Shown here one piece after another: positions 44,122 through 53,826 of a stretch of 64,000 nucleotides of DNA. Position 1 is the first letter of the stretch. Each line of letters opens with the position of its first letter. The stretch is taken from positions 1,026,001-1,090,000 of the forward strand of contig NZ_CP137640.1 in assembly GCF_036670025.1 (NCBI RefSeq), written 5' to 3'. This stretch comes from Bacillus_BD oryzisoli. GTDB taxonomy: Bacteria > Bacillota > Bacilli > Bacillales > Cytobacillaceae. The position numbers and the translations under genes were made by a program. The notes under the pieces were generated by a model. The model had not been told where the DNA came from. It worked only from the letters and a program-made list of their open reading frames with translations, and did not search any database.

Positions 44122-44475
44122 ATGTCTGTAAATTTACATGATAGTGCCTATGAACTAGAGAAAGCACTTCGAAATAGCGATGAATATAAAACATTAAAAA
44201 GGTTATATGATGAAGTGAATGCGGATCCATCATCAAATCAATTGTTTGAAAAGTTTCGTAATATGCAATTACAAATGCAGCAGAAGCAAATGATGGGGCA
44301 GGATATTTCGCAGGAAGAGATTGCCCAAGCACAAATCATTGTTACCGATGTACAGAAAAACGAAAAAATTTCAAAGCTCATGGATGCTGAACAGCGCATG
44401 AGTATGATCGTACAAGAATTAAATCAAATCATCGTTAAACCGTTGGAAGAACTTTACGGTTCTGTTGAAAAATAA
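44122..44475 (+). CDS. yheA: YlbF/YmcA-family protein YheA
   Basis: A 117-residue all-helical protein, the length of B. subtilis YheA, with the family segments LKRLYDEVNADPSSNQLFEKFRNMQLQMQQKQMMG and KISKLMDAEQRMSMIVQELNQII followed by the end KPLEELYGSVEK. Relatives YlbF and YmcA form the Y-complex that affects RNase Y and Spo0A phosphorylation; YheA itself has no known role. AAGGAGTGG lies before the ATG. Confidence 0.9.
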   Translation: MSVNLHDSAYELEKALRNSDEYKTLKRLYDEVNADPSSNQLFEKFRNMQLQMQQKQMMGQDISQEEIAQAQIIVTDVQKNEKISKLMDAEQRMSMIVQELNQIIVKPLEELYGSVEK

Positions 44476-44481
44476 AGTGTT

Positions 44482-44517
44482 AAAAGGAGAAGATCTGTTT
44501 GGTGATCTTCTTTTTCT
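44482..44517 (+). terminator. Terminator after yheA
   Basis: GAGAAGATC pairs with GATCTTCTT around TGTTTGGT; T-rich tail. Confidence 0.85.
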
Positions 44518-44615
44518 ATGTCCTCTTTCTTAGAAGTCTTTATTGGTTCTATTCCTTTTCTTTTTTCATATTTTTAAGTAAAGGGATATTTCATCAAGAA
44601 TAGGGGGACATGAAC

Positions 44616-45482
44616 ATGATCTATCGAATGCTTGCGCTTAATATTGATGGAACGCTGCTTCAGACCAATGGTAAAATCCATAAATCAACAAAAGAAGCGA
44701 TTGAGTATGTCCAGCAAAAAGGCATCTATGTAACCCTTGTCACTTCAAGAACTTTCGCTTCAGCCAAAAAAGTAGCGAAAGCATTAAAACTAGATAGCAT
44801 TTTAATCACGCATACAGGAGCTTATATTGCTAAGGAAATAGGAAAGCCTGCTCATGCGGCCAGAATACAAGAAAATATTACTTATGATTTAGTTCGTTTA
44901 TTAGAAGGGTTTCCTTGTCAAATCAGACTGGTCCATGAAAATTATTCATTGGCAAATAAATATAAACTAAATCATAATTTGCTTGCTAAAACCGTATTTA
45001 CTACGGGTGATCCTGTTTTTTATTCGCAGCAGTTCGTTGATTCGATTGGTGATACAATCATTGATGAACCGGCTAATCCTTCAAGCGTTGAAGTATACTT
45101 TGAATACAAGGATGATCTAAGGGACGTTCAGGAAGCAATCCAAAGAATGTTTACAGAAGTTGATTGTATGTCATTAAATGAGCTAAGGCTTGATATCGTC
45201 CCAACAAGGGTTTCCAAACTAAATGGACTATTGTATCTAGCTGAACGATTGGGTATTTCCAGAAACGAAATTGTTTGTATTGGCGATGATATTGATGATA
45301 TCGAAATGATTGAAGCTGCAGGACTTGGTGTGGCAATGGGAAATGCTCCCGTTGAAGTCAAACGGGCAGCCGACTGGATTACCCGCTCGCAAAATCAACA
45401 AGGGGTCGCCTATATGGTGAAGGAACATTTTCGTAAGCAGCATCCGATTGAGTTTTTGCGGAAAATGAATATTATTAAATAA
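44616..45482 (+). CDS. Cof-type HAD-IIB protein (YhaX-like) with Asn in motif I
   Basis: A 288-residue HAD-like phosphatase of the Cof group. Motif I reads ALNIDGTLL near residue 7, with Asn in place of the nucleophilic Asp (usual D-x-D). Motif II is VTLVTSR near residue 43, the cap domain covers about 85-185, and motif IV is intact, CIGDDIDDIEMIEAAG near residue 225. Start ATG 44616 is eight bases after GGGGG; ATG 44610 is too close. Location corresponds to yhaX. With Asn the phospho-Asp intermediate cannot form normally, so a non-phosphatase or changed role is possible. Confidence 0.85.
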   Translation: MIYRMLALNIDGTLLQTNGKIHKSTKEAIEYVQQKGIYVTLVTSRTFASAKKVAKALKLDSILITHTGAYIAKEIGKPAHAARIQENITYDLVRLLEGFPCQIRLVHENYSLANKYKLNHNLLAKTVFTTGDPVFYSQQFVDSIGDTIIDEPANPSSVEVYFEYKDDLRDVQEAIQRMFTEVDCMSLNELRLDIVPTRVSKLNGLLYLAERLGISRNEIVCIGDDIDDIEMIEAAGLGVAMGNAPVEVKRAADWITRSQNQQGVAYMVKEHFRKQHPIEFLRKMNIIK

Positions 45483-45489
45483 AAGAGAT

Positions 45490-45522
45490 CAAGAAGCTTG
45501 GGAATCCAAGCTTTTTTTGTGT
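45490..45522 (+). terminator. Terminator after HAD gene
   Basis: AAGCTTGG pairs with CCAAGCTT around GAAT; seven T follow. Confidence 0.85.
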
Positions 45523-45607
45523 CCTGCAGTAGCATTTTTTTCCGTTCTTGACCTTGCTATAACGATTCTGTACACTTATAACAGTTTATATTGAAAAGGT
45601 GATTTTA

Positions 45608-47125
45608 TTGTATTTAACCATTAAGGGTTTAGATGACGAACGGTTTATTCGGCCGCTTGAATTAATTGCGAATTTATTTTTTGAAGAAACAACCATTTCT
45701 TTTAAAAAGGAAGAAAATAGGGATTTAATAATTCAATTTTCGCTTGATATAAACGGTAATACGGTATATGTAAAAGGAAAGCTGCTTGATCAAGCAGGCA
45801 ATGAAGAAAGCGCAGAGTATGAGAAGGAATTATCCGGTTACCAAACGGAAAAGGAACAATTTAAACAAGTAAAAAATGCTGTGTCTCATGCGTTTTTAAC
45901 GATGCTGCAAAATTGGACCGGGATGATTCAAAAGTGGGGAATCCTGACAGGAGTCAGGCCGACAAAGCTTATGCACCGCAAAATGCAGGAAAAGATCTCT
46001 TTCGAGTCTGCTCATAAGCAGCTCAAGGAAGAATATTTAATTACAGATGAAAAACTTAAGCTTATGCAGCAGATTGTTGAACGGCAATTGGCGGTTGTTC
46101 CTGATTTATATGAACTGCGAAATGAAGTGAGCATTTATATTGGTATTCCCTTCTGTCCAACAAAGTGTGCTTATTGTACGTTTCCAGCCTATGCGATTAA
46201 TGGCCGTCAAGGGTCAGTTGATTCATTCCTAGGAGGACTTCATTATGAGATGAGACAAGTAGGAAGGTGGTTAAAGACCCACAATATTAAAGTGACAACT
46301 GTTTATTTCGGCGGCGGTACACCGACAAGTATTACTGCTGAGGAAATGGATATGTTATATGAAGAAATGTATACGTCCTTCCCGGATGTCAGTACGATCA
46401 GAGAAATCACAGTTGAAGCTGGAAGACCTGATACCATTACAAAAGAGAAGCTTGATGTATTGAAAAAGTGGAAAATTGACAGAATCAGCATTAATCCTCA
46501 ATCACATATCCAAGAAACACTTAAAGCGATTGGCCGTCATCATACAGTTGAGGAAACGGTCGAGAAATTCCATTTAGCCCGCTCGATGGGAATGAAAAAT
46601 ATTAATATGGATTTAATTATTGGTCTCCCTGGTGAAGGGATTCCTGAATTTACCCACACCTTGAATGAAACAGAGAAATTGCTGCCAGAATCTTTAACCG
46701 TCCATACGCTTTCATTTAAAAGAGCATCTGAGATGACCAAAAATAAAGAGAAATATAAGGTAGCTGACCGTCAGGAGATTAGCCTAATGATGGAGCAGGC
46801 AGAAGAATGGACGAAGGCTCATGATTACCATCCGTATTATTTGTATAGACAGAAGAATATATTGGGGAACTTAGAAAATGTAGGATACAGCTTAAAAGGG
46901 CAGGAAAGTATTTACAATATCATGATCATGGAAGAACAGCAAACAATTATCGGACTTGGCTGCGGAGCTTCGAGTAAATTAGTTGATCCAAAATCGGGGA
47001 AAATCACCCGTTTCGCAAACCCAAAAGATCCGAAAACCTATAATGAAAACTATGAATCCTATACGAATGAAAAAATTAATATGCTTTCTGAGCTTTTTAA
47101 TGTGAAAACAACCTTTGCTAATTAA
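45608..47125 (+). CDS. hemZ: Oxygen-independent coproporphyrinogen III oxidase-like HemZ
   Basis: A 505-residue radical SAM protein of the HemN/HemZ group, involved in anaerobic conversion of coproporphyrinogen III or in heme handling. The 4Fe-4S motif is PFCPTKCAYCTF near residue 183, the Gly-rich SAM motif is VYFGGGTPTS near residue 230, and the ITVEAGRPDTI segment is typical of HemZ. About 150 N-terminal residues precede the radical SAM core, as in B. subtilis HemZ. TTG at 45608 is favoured over GTG 45599 because AAAAGGTGA would overlap the latter. Confidence 0.9.
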   Translation: MYLTIKGLDDERFIRPLELIANLFFEETTISFKKEENRDLIIQFSLDINGNTVYVKGKLLDQAGNEESAEYEKELSGYQTEKEQFKQVKNAVSHAFLTMLQNWTGMIQKWGILTGVRPTKLMHRKMQEKISFESAHKQLKEEYLITDEKLKLMQQIVERQLAVVPDLYELRNEVSIYIGIPFCPTKCAYCTFPAYAINGRQGSVDSFLGGLHYEMRQVGRWLKTHNIKVTTVYFGGGTPTSITAEEMDMLYEEMYTSFPDVSTIREITVEAGRPDTITKEKLDVLKKWKIDRISINPQSHIQETLKAIGRHHTVEETVEKFHLARSMGMKNINMDLIIGLPGEGIPEFTHTLNETEKLLPESLTVHTLSFKRASEMTKNKEKYKVADRQEISLMMEQAEEWTKAHDYHPYYLYRQKNILGNLENVGYSLKGQESIYNIMIMEEQQTIIGLGCGASSKLVDPKSGKITRFANPKDPKTYNENYESYTNEKINMLSELFNVKTTFAN

Positions 47126-47141
47126 CGCAAAGGTTGTTTTG
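47107..47141 (+). terminator. Terminator overlapping hemZ stop
   Basis: ACAACCTTTGC pairs with GCAAAGGTTGT around TAATTAAC; TTTTG tail. Confidence 0.88.
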
Positions 47142-47269
47142 CTTATGTAAAGAAGATTAGTATTCCCGCTTAAAATTGTTGCAAATTCTTGAAAAATTGC
47201 CAGGCTTTTTCCAAAATGAAACTTTTATTCGTTATAATCGTAGAAGGGATAGTAAAGGAGGGATAGCAA

Positions 47270-48172
47270 ATGGCATTACAACTGCATAATGTTACGAAGC
47301 GGTTCGGGGATTTTACTGCAGTGGATCAATTGACATTAACGATTCCTGAAAAAGAGATGTTTGGCTTTTTGGGTGCAAACGGCGCAGGGAAAACGACCAC
47401 ATTTCGGATGATTCTCGGCATCTTAAATGCAAGCAGCGGATCGATTACATGGGATGAAAAGGAAATTGACTACTCAACGAGCCCTCTTATCGGTTATTTA
47501 CCAGAAGAAAGGGGTTTATATCCAAAGCTAAAGGTTCGTGATCAAATGGTTTATTTGGCAAGACTACGGGGGATGGGCAAGAAAGATGCGATGAAGGAAT
47601 TAGATTATTGGCTTTCTCGTTTTAAAGTTCCTGAATATGCCGATAAAAAGGTTGAGGAACTTTCAAAAGGGAATCAGCAAAAAATCCAGTTTATTGCATC
47701 GGTTATTCATAAACCAAAGTTATTAATTTTAGATGAACCATTTAGCGGTTTGGATCCTGTCAATGTTGAACAATTGAAGGAAGCAGTTCTTGAATTAAAA
47801 GACAACGGGACGACGATTGTCTTTTCAAGTCATCGAATGGAGCATGTAGAGGAAATGTGTGAGCATCTCTGCATTTTACATAAAGGCAAAACAGTTGTGC
47901 AAGGTGCTTTACGGGATATCAAACGAGCATATGGGAAAAAGAACCTCGTTATCCATGCTGATTTTAATCTTGAAGAGTTAAAGACGTTTCCTGGTGTAAC
48001 GGGAGCAAAGGTAACACCTGAAGGCATTTCATTGCAGATACAAGATGAAGAAGTTACGGCACCTCGGATATTGAAAAGCATTTATGATAAAGGATTCATT
48101 ACAAAATTTGTTCTAGAAGAGCCTTCGCTAAATGATATTTTTATCGAGAAGGTAGGTGCTTCGTATGAATAG
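47270..48172 (+). CDS. yhaQ: ABC transporter ATP-binding protein (NatA-like, YhaQ)
   Basis: A 300-residue ABC ATPase. Walker A GANGAGKTT lies near residue 41, signature LSKGNQQKIQF near 134, Walker B LLILDEPFSGLDP near 155 and the switch SSHRMEHVEE near 187; the last ~80 residues form the regulatory tail found in NatA-type exporters. AAAGGAGGG precedes ATG 47270. The permease gene starts eight bases before this stop. In B. subtilis the order hemZ region-yhaQ-yhaP-yhaO-yhaN is the same. Substrate (Na+, toxic or antimicrobial compound) not predictable. Confidence 0.9.
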   Translation: MALQLHNVTKRFGDFTAVDQLTLTIPEKEMFGFLGANGAGKTTTFRMILGILNASSGSITWDEKEIDYSTSPLIGYLPEERGLYPKLKVRDQMVYLARLRGMGKKDAMKELDYWLSRFKVPEYADKKVEELSKGNQQKIQFIASVIHKPKLLILDEPFSGLDPVNVEQLKEAVLELKDNGTTIVFSSHRMEHVEEMCEHLCILHKGKTVVQGALRDIKRAYGKKNLVIHADFNLEELKTFPGVTGAKVTPEGISLQIQDEEVTAPRILKSIYDKGFITKFVLEEPSLNDIFIEKVGASYE

Positions 48173-49418
48173 GTTTTGGATCATTCTTTTTCACACTTAT
48201 TTAAGCAAACTGAAAACAAAATCATTTATTATTACCACCTTGATTACGGCCCTCATCTTAGTCGGTTTAACGAATATGACGAACATTATTGATTTTTTCA
48301 ATAAAGGAAATGAAAATGAGAAAATTGCCGTTATTGATGAAACAGGTGAACTATTCCCGCTACTCTCAGCGCAGCTTAAGACGGTCAATGATGAATTGGA
48401 ATTGGAAGCATATTCTGAATCAGAGAAAAAGGCTGAAAGTGAAGTAGAGAAGGAAGTTTATAAAGGGCTGTTAATCTTAAGGTTTAATGAAGATCAGCTG
48501 CCAAGTGGCACCTATAAATCTTTAAGTGTGGCAGACTCTGGTGTTCCAGGTGATATAGAGTTCTCACTTCAACAAATTAAGGCACAAATGGCAGCCGCTC
48601 AATTACAGTTAACAGCTGATCAGCTCGGCAAATTATCTGAACCAGTATCTTTTGAAAGAGTTGCCCTAAAGGACAACGCCAAAACACAGGAAGAATTAAG
48701 TCAGGCGCGCGGTCTTGTCTATGTGATCTTATTTGTTATTTATTTTGCTGTCATTATGTATGCCAATATGATTGCAATGGAAGTTGCGACAGAGAAGTCT
48801 TCGCGTGTCATGGAGATACTCATTTCAAGCGTTTCGCCGATTAAGCAAATGTTTGGAAAGATTCTCGGCATTGCGTTGTTAAGTTTGACACAAATGGCTG
48901 TTCTTTTAGCAGTTGGCTATTATTTTATCAAGAAGAATCTTCAATCCTTACAGGGGGGATTTTTCGACTTTCTTGGATTTCAAAACATTCCGTTAGCAAC
49001 CATCATTTATGCATTAGTATTCTTTATCCTTGGCTACTTCCTTTATGCTACACTCGCAGCCTTTCTTGGTTCGCTTGTCAGCAGAATTGAAGACGTCCAG
49101 CAGATGATTACGCCAATGACTTTTATTATTGCAGCCGGCTTTATGATTGCCATGTTTGGACTAAATCAACCGGATACGACATTTATTACGATTACTTCCT
49201 ATATTCCGTTTTTCACACCAATGCTGATGTTTATGCGTGTCGGAATGCTGACGATACCTGTTTGGGAGCCGATCCTGGGAATTGCGATCCTGCTTGTATC
49301 GATTATCTTCCTGGCTGTCTTTGGTGCAAGAGTGTATAAAGGCGGCGTATTGATGTATGGTAAATCAAACTCATTCAAGGATATTAAAAAAGCGATTCAA
49401 TTATCGAAGAATGATTAA
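48165..49418 (+). CDS. yhaP: ABC transporter permease (NatB-like, YhaP)
   Basis: A 417-residue ABC-2 type permease with one N-terminal helix, a ~140-residue external loop rich in acid residues (SESEKKAESEVEKEV), then five or six helices; the LVYVILFVIYFAVIMYANMIAMEVATEKSSRVMEILISSVSP segment is the ABC-2 signature. The ATG at 48165 overlaps the end of yhaQ by eight bases. The two proteins form the exporter. Confidence 0.9.
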   Translation: MNRFWIILFHTYLSKLKTKSFIITTLITALILVGLTNMTNIIDFFNKGNENEKIAVIDETGELFPLLSAQLKTVNDELELEAYSESEKKAESEVEKEVYKGLLILRFNEDQLPSGTYKSLSVADSGVPGDIEFSLQQIKAQMAAAQLQLTADQLGKLSEPVSFERVALKDNAKTQEELSQARGLVYVILFVIYFAVIMYANMIAMEVATEKSSRVMEILISSVSPIKQMFGKILGIALLSLTQMAVLLAVGYYFIKKNLQSLQGGFFDFLGFQNIPLATIIYALVFFILGYFLYATLAAFLGSLVSRIEDVQQMITPMTFIIAAGFMIAMFGLNQPDTTFITITSYIPFFTPMLMFMRVGMLTIPVWEPILGIAILLVSIIFLAVFGARVYKGGVLMYGKSNSFKDIKKAIQLSKND

Positions 49419-49426
49419 ATCAATCT

Positions 49427-49483
49427 GAAAAAAAGAGACCCTCTTTTCATTACAAGTAATATAAAAAGAGAGTCTCTTTTTTG
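49427..49483 (+). terminator. Terminator after yhaP
   Basis: AAAAAGAGACCCTCTTTT pairs with AAAAGAGAGTCTCTTTTT with one mismatch; TTTTTT tail. Confidence 0.88.
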
Positions 49484-49579
49484 AAATCGGCATAGAACGT
49501 GCATTCGCTTTTTAGAGATGGTAAAATGGAAACAAAAGATCTCTCGAAACAAGGAGAATAACGAAGTGGAGAATGGTTT

Positions 49580-50797
49580 ATGAAAGAAATTACTTTTATC
49601 CATGCAGCAGATCTGCATTTGGATAGTCCAATGACAGGGCTTTCACATCTGCCAAAGGAAATTTTTGAACGGTTGAAGGAGAGTACGTTTGCTTCATTAA
49701 AAAAAATAACAAATGCTGCTATTCAACATCAGGTTGATTTTGTTATCTTGGCAGGGGATTTATTCGATGAACAGGATAGAAGTGTACGTGCTCAAACAAG
49801 ACTGCGCAAAGAAATGGAAAGGTTGGAGGCCCATCATATTCACGTTTACGTTGTGCATGGAAACCATGATCATTTGAATGGGACATGGGTTCATTTGGAT
49901 ATGCCGGAGAATGTACATGTGTTTGGTGGACAGGCGGAAGTAAAAACATTTACAAAGCCTGATATAATAACTCGTCTGTATGGATTCAGTTATGAAAAAA
50001 GGCATGTAACTGAAAATCGGCTTCATGAATATATCAAAAAGGATGGGGCGGATTTCCATATCGGAATTTTGCATGGTCATCATGAAAGCTCTAGTGAGCA
50101 TCGATCGTACGCACCATTTCGCTTAAAAGAACTACTTGAGAAAAACTTTGACTATTGGGCATTGGGGCATATCCATAAAAGGATGATTCTGCATGAGAAT
50201 CCGTATATTATCTACCCGGGAAATATACAAGGCCGAAACAAAAAAGAAACAGGTAAAAAAGGCTGTTATCTTGTTTCCCTGAATGGGTCAGAAACCAAGC
50301 TTGAATTCATTGATACTGCTTCGATTCAATGGGAAGAGATGCTGTTGAATGGGCAGGAAGTGAACCATTTTCAAGACCTGTATGCTTTATGTCAAAGAGC
50401 TATTGAGGAAAAGCGAGTGCCTAGAAAAGGGATGCTATTATCGATTACATTACAAAATCTTCATCTAGAAGAGAAAGAATTAACAAGTGTGCTTAATGGT
50501 GATCTCCTGCAGGCGCTGCAAGAGGAAGAAAAGGAAGAAGACTCTTTCGTATGGACGATGAAATTAAATGTTGAGCAGTCGTTTTCGTGGGATAGAGACC
50601 AGCTTGAAAGAGAATCAGATTTTTATGTTGAATTATTTCACACGGCAGATCATTTTGAACAGATCACAGAGAGCATATCTCCTTTATTTGAACATCCTTC
50701 CGCAGTCAAATTCTTAGCGCCTCTTTCTGAGAAAGAAAAACAAGATCTTCAGCAGCAAGCATTACATACACTGTTAGGCTTATTGCAAAAGAATTAA
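49580..50797 (+). CDS. yhaO: SbcD-like metallophosphoesterase YhaO
   Basis: A 405-residue protein of the calcineurin-like phosphoesterase fold, related to SbcD/Mre11 nucleases. Metal motifs: HAADLHLDSP near residue 9, ILAGDLFDE near 55, VVHGNHDHLNG near 94, IGILHGHHE near 165 and ALGHIHKR near 195. With YhaN it likely forms an SbcCD-like pair acting on DNA. ATG at 49580 behind TGGAG. The yhaN start follows 13 bases after the stop. Confidence 0.9.
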   Translation: MKEITFIHAADLHLDSPMTGLSHLPKEIFERLKESTFASLKKITNAAIQHQVDFVILAGDLFDEQDRSVRAQTRLRKEMERLEAHHIHVYVVHGNHDHLNGTWVHLDMPENVHVFGGQAEVKTFTKPDIITRLYGFSYEKRHVTENRLHEYIKKDGADFHIGILHGHHESSSEHRSYAPFRLKELLEKNFDYWALGHIHKRMILHENPYIIYPGNIQGRNKKETGKKGCYLVSLNGSETKLEFIDTASIQWEEMLLNGQEVNHFQDLYALCQRAIEEKRVPRKGMLLSITLQNLHLEEKELTSVLNGDLLQALQEEEKEEDSFVWTMKLNVEQSFSWDRDQLERESDFYVELFHTADHFEQITESISPLFEHPSAVKFLAPLSEKEKQDLQQQALHTLLGLLQKN

Positions 50798-50810
50798 GGA
50801 GGTGAACCAT

Positions 50811-53789
50811 TTGAAAATTATTGAAATCTACATATATGGATATGGTAAATTTGAGAATCAGAAATTTACCACTCTCCAGGACCAGCACGTATTTTTCGGT
50901 GAAAATGAAGCCGGAAAATCAACAATTATGTCTTTTATTCATAGTATCTTATTTGGTTTTCCTACAAAACAGCAATCAGATCTTCGCTATGAGCCAAAAA
51001 AAGGTGCAAAATATGGAGGGCAGCTGACTGTTCTTTTTCCTGATCAAGGGACCGTTGTTATTGAAAGAGTAAAAGGTAAAGCGGCCGGGGATGTTGTGGT
51101 CAGGATGGGAAATGGGATCGTTGGTGGAGAAGAGCTATTAAAGAACTTGCTTTCATCGATTGATAAACAGATATTTCAAGCGATCTTTTCCTTTAACCTT
51201 CATGGTCTGCAAAACGTCCATCAGATGAAGGGAGAAGACCTTGGCCGCTTTTTATTTTCAACGGGAACAATTGGCTCAGATCGTCTGCTAAAGGCAGAAA
51301 ATGAGCTTATGAAAGAATTAGAAAACCGCTTTAAACCAAATGGCAGAAATCCAAAGCTTAATAGTAAGTTGAAGGAGCTGCGCGGGTTAAGAAACGAATT
51401 GCGTAAAGCGGAAGAAAATAATGAACAATACACAAGTCTGCTCGAGAAAAGAGATTTGCTTGAAAATCGCATCAAAGCTCTAAAATCAGAATCTATCATG
51501 TTAACTGCTCAGCAAACCCGATTAGAAGAGTGGAAAAAGGTATTTCCTCTCATGCAAAAGGAAAAACAACTAAAAAAAGAGCTCTCTCATTTCAATGATA
51601 TAGTTTTCCCGGAAAAGGGACTTGAAGAGTTTGAACGGTTAAAACAATATGAGCAGGAGCTGGAACGGAAAAGAGTAACGCTTAAGCAACGTATCGAACG
51701 TTTAAAGGAAGAGTTAATTTCACTTAAACCGAATTTTGACCTGATCGAAAAAGAAAATGAACTTACGACAGCAGTTGAAAATTTGCTGCTGTTAGAAAAA
51801 TGGGAGCAGGAAAATGTTAAGCTGCAGGTTAAGCTGAAAAAGTCGGATGAAGACATACTGCTTTTACAAAATAAAATGCATTTGCCTCTTACAGCTGATG
51901 AAATTCTCTTGACCAACACAAGTGTATTTATGAAAGAAAAAGCAGCCAATTTGCATGCAAAACAAAAGCGTTTGTTAGAAAAAAAACATGAGCTTGATGA
52001 TCATTTTCAAGAAGAGAAAAGGCAATTAGAGGAGATGGAAGAAAAGGAAAAATTATTAAAGGGTGAGCTGCTGCCGGATACGGAAAGAAAAAGACTGCAG
52101 GAGCAAATCTCTCGTTTTGAATCAAGTGAAAATCTGGCCAGTAATTATGAGGAAATAAAAAATCGGCTGGCTCTTTTAACAGCATCACTTGAGAAATCAT
52201 CTGCTAAAGTGAAAAGTGACAAGCTGCAGTATATATTCTTTGCCATCTTCTTTTTCATTCTTTGCGGGTGGGGAATATACTCAAATACTTTTATGCTGGT
52301 GATTGCAGGTGGAGGAGGGGTTATATTTGCCGTCCTTTCTTATATGAAAATACGATCAAGCTCAGATTCTCTTTTACAAACGGAAATTCAGCAGCTTCAA
52401 AAGAAAAAGCTGGAATTAGAGAATGTAATGAGCCAGCCAAAGGAACATATGGAGCTGTTAGAGCAAAAACTTGAAAAGGATACAAGGCAGAGGGAGCAAT
52501 TCATCGATTTAAAAAGTATGCTCAAAAGACAGCAGGAGCTCTATGATCAAGTGATTGATCGTTTTGAAACATGGGAAAGAGAATCGTTACAGCTTAATAA
52601 AGAGCTGCTGCTTGTTGGAAAAGAACTGCGGATTCCAAAAGAGCTTGCAGTCAACTATTTATTTGATGCTTTTCAATTAATTGATGAGTTAAAAAAGAAT
52701 TACCAAGAGCGTGCGTATCTTATTGAACAATTGGATACAAATAAAGCGGCTATCAGAGAAGTGGTGACGCCAATTAGAAGTCTAATCCAACAGTTCTTAT
52801 CTGATGACAATATCCCACTTCAAGAAGCAGCCCATCTGTTGAAGCGGTCATTACGGGAAGAGCTGGATAAGCAGGTTAAATATAAGGAAAAAGATGAGCA
52901 GCTAGCGATTCTTGAGGACGAATATCAAGTTTATCAGCTTGAATGGGAAAGGATAAGCACTGAAATTTCCGCACTTTTTTCTGCTGCTTCCGCTAAAGAT
53001 GAACTGCAATTCAGGGAGACTGCCAAAAAGGCAGCAGATAAAACAAAACTCATGGAAGGAATGAGTAGTCTAAGGTTTCAACTAAAGCTCTCTCCTTTTT
53101 CTGAAAAAGAGGTTGCACAGCTTTCCGAAAGACCTGTGGAAATGTTCATTCAGGAAGTTTTGGATAAAAGAACAAATCAGGAAAAAGAGTTAACCAAATT
53201 ACAAGAGGAATTAGCAGCGATAAAATATCAAATCCAAATGCTTGAGGATGGAGGAAGCTATGCCGAGCTTCTCCATCATTTTAAACAATTAAGAGCAGAG
53301 TTTGAAGAGGATGCACGAGAATGGGCCCGCTTTGCCGTAGCGAAAGAGCTTCTTTGGAAAACGGTCAATAAGTACAAACAAGAGCGTTTACCAAAAATGC
53401 TTAGCCTGGCAGAAAACTTCCTGCAATTTTTAACGGAAGGAAGCTATTATCGGATCATTCCAAAACAGGATGGCAGCGGCTTTTTAATCGAAAGTAAGGA
53501 CCATCTTCTTTACGATGCAAACGAGCTTAGTCAAGCTACGACTGAACAAATATATGTATCATTACGGCTTGCGCTTGCACTTACTGTGTATGAAAAGTAT
53601 AAATTTCCTATCATTATAGATGACAGCTTCGTAAATTTTGACAAGGCAAGAACTAGCAGAGTCACAGAACTATTAAATGAACTAAAAGATTACCAAATCC
53701 TATTTTTTACCTGTCACGAGCACCTCTTGCACTATTTTCCAGGCGCAAATATCACGCGCCTCAATAAACAAAGTTCAGTCTCGACATAA
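50811..53789 (+). CDS. yhaN: SbcC-like AAA ATPase YhaN
   Basis: A 992-residue SMC-like ATPase. The N-terminal half-site has Walker A FFGENEAGKST near residue 30, long charged coiled-coil segments follow (about 160-450 and 520-860), and the C-terminal site contains the signature-like LSQATTEQIYVSLRLAL and Walker B FPIIIDDSFVNFD. Two hydrophobic stretches near residues 475-515 (IFFAIFFFILCGWGIYS, MLVIAGGGGVIFAVLSYM) predict membrane anchoring inside the coil, as in other YhaN proteins. TTG start at 50811 lies eight bases after AAGGAGG. Partner of YhaO in DNA processing. Confidence 0.92.
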   Translation: MKIIEIYIYGYGKFENQKFTTLQDQHVFFGENEAGKSTIMSFIHSILFGFPTKQQSDLRYEPKKGAKYGGQLTVLFPDQGTVVIERVKGKAAGDVVVRMGNGIVGGEELLKNLLSSIDKQIFQAIFSFNLHGLQNVHQMKGEDLGRFLFSTGTIGSDRLLKAENELMKELENRFKPNGRNPKLNSKLKELRGLRNELRKAEENNEQYTSLLEKRDLLENRIKALKSESIMLTAQQTRLEEWKKVFPLMQKEKQLKKELSHFNDIVFPEKGLEEFERLKQYEQELERKRVTLKQRIERLKEELISLKPNFDLIEKENELTTAVENLLLLEKWEQENVKLQVKLKKSDEDILLLQNKMHLPLTADEILLTNTSVFMKEKAANLHAKQKRLLEKKHELDDHFQEEKRQLEEMEEKEKLLKGELLPDTERKRLQEQISRFESSENLASNYEEIKNRLALLTASLEKSSAKVKSDKLQYIFFAIFFFILCGWGIYSNTFMLVIAGGGGVIFAVLSYMKIRSSSDSLLQTEIQQLQKKKLELENVMSQPKEHMELLEQKLEKDTRQREQFIDLKSMLKRQQELYDQVIDRFETWERESLQLNKELLLVGKELRIPKELAVNYLFDAFQLIDELKKNYQERAYLIEQLDTNKAAIREVVTPIRSLIQQFLSDDNIPLQEAAHLLKRSLREELDKQVKYKEKDEQLAILEDEYQVYQLEWERISTEISALFSAASAKDELQFRETAKKAADKTKLMEGMSSLRFQLKLSPFSEKEVAQLSERPVEMFIQEVLDKRTNQEKELTKLQEELAAIKYQIQMLEDGGSYAELLHHFKQLRAEFEEDAREWARFAVAKELLWKTVNKYKQERLPKMLSLAENFLQFLTEGSYYRIIPKQDGSGFLIESKDHLLYDANELSQATTEQIYVSLRLALALTVYEKYKFPIIIDDSFVNFDKARTSRVTELLNELKDYQILFFTCHEHLLHYFPGANITRLNKQSSVST

Positions 53790-53824
53790 TAAAGAAGGGT
53801 GTCCGTTTGGGGACACCCTTCTTC
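53790..53824. terminator. Bidirectional terminator
   Basis: AGAAGGGTGTCC pairs with GGACACCCTTCT around GTTTG, between yhaN and the convergent YhaM-like gene. Confidence 0.9.
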
Positions 53825-53826
53825 AA

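Noticed and set aside
49760..50101. 113-codon minus-strand frame inside yhaO
   Set aside because: Met/His-rich shadow of the metallophosphoesterase gene.
51587..51949. Ser/Phe-rich minus-strand frame inside yhaN
   Set aside because: Typical antisense of a Lys/Glu-rich coiled coil, not a gene.
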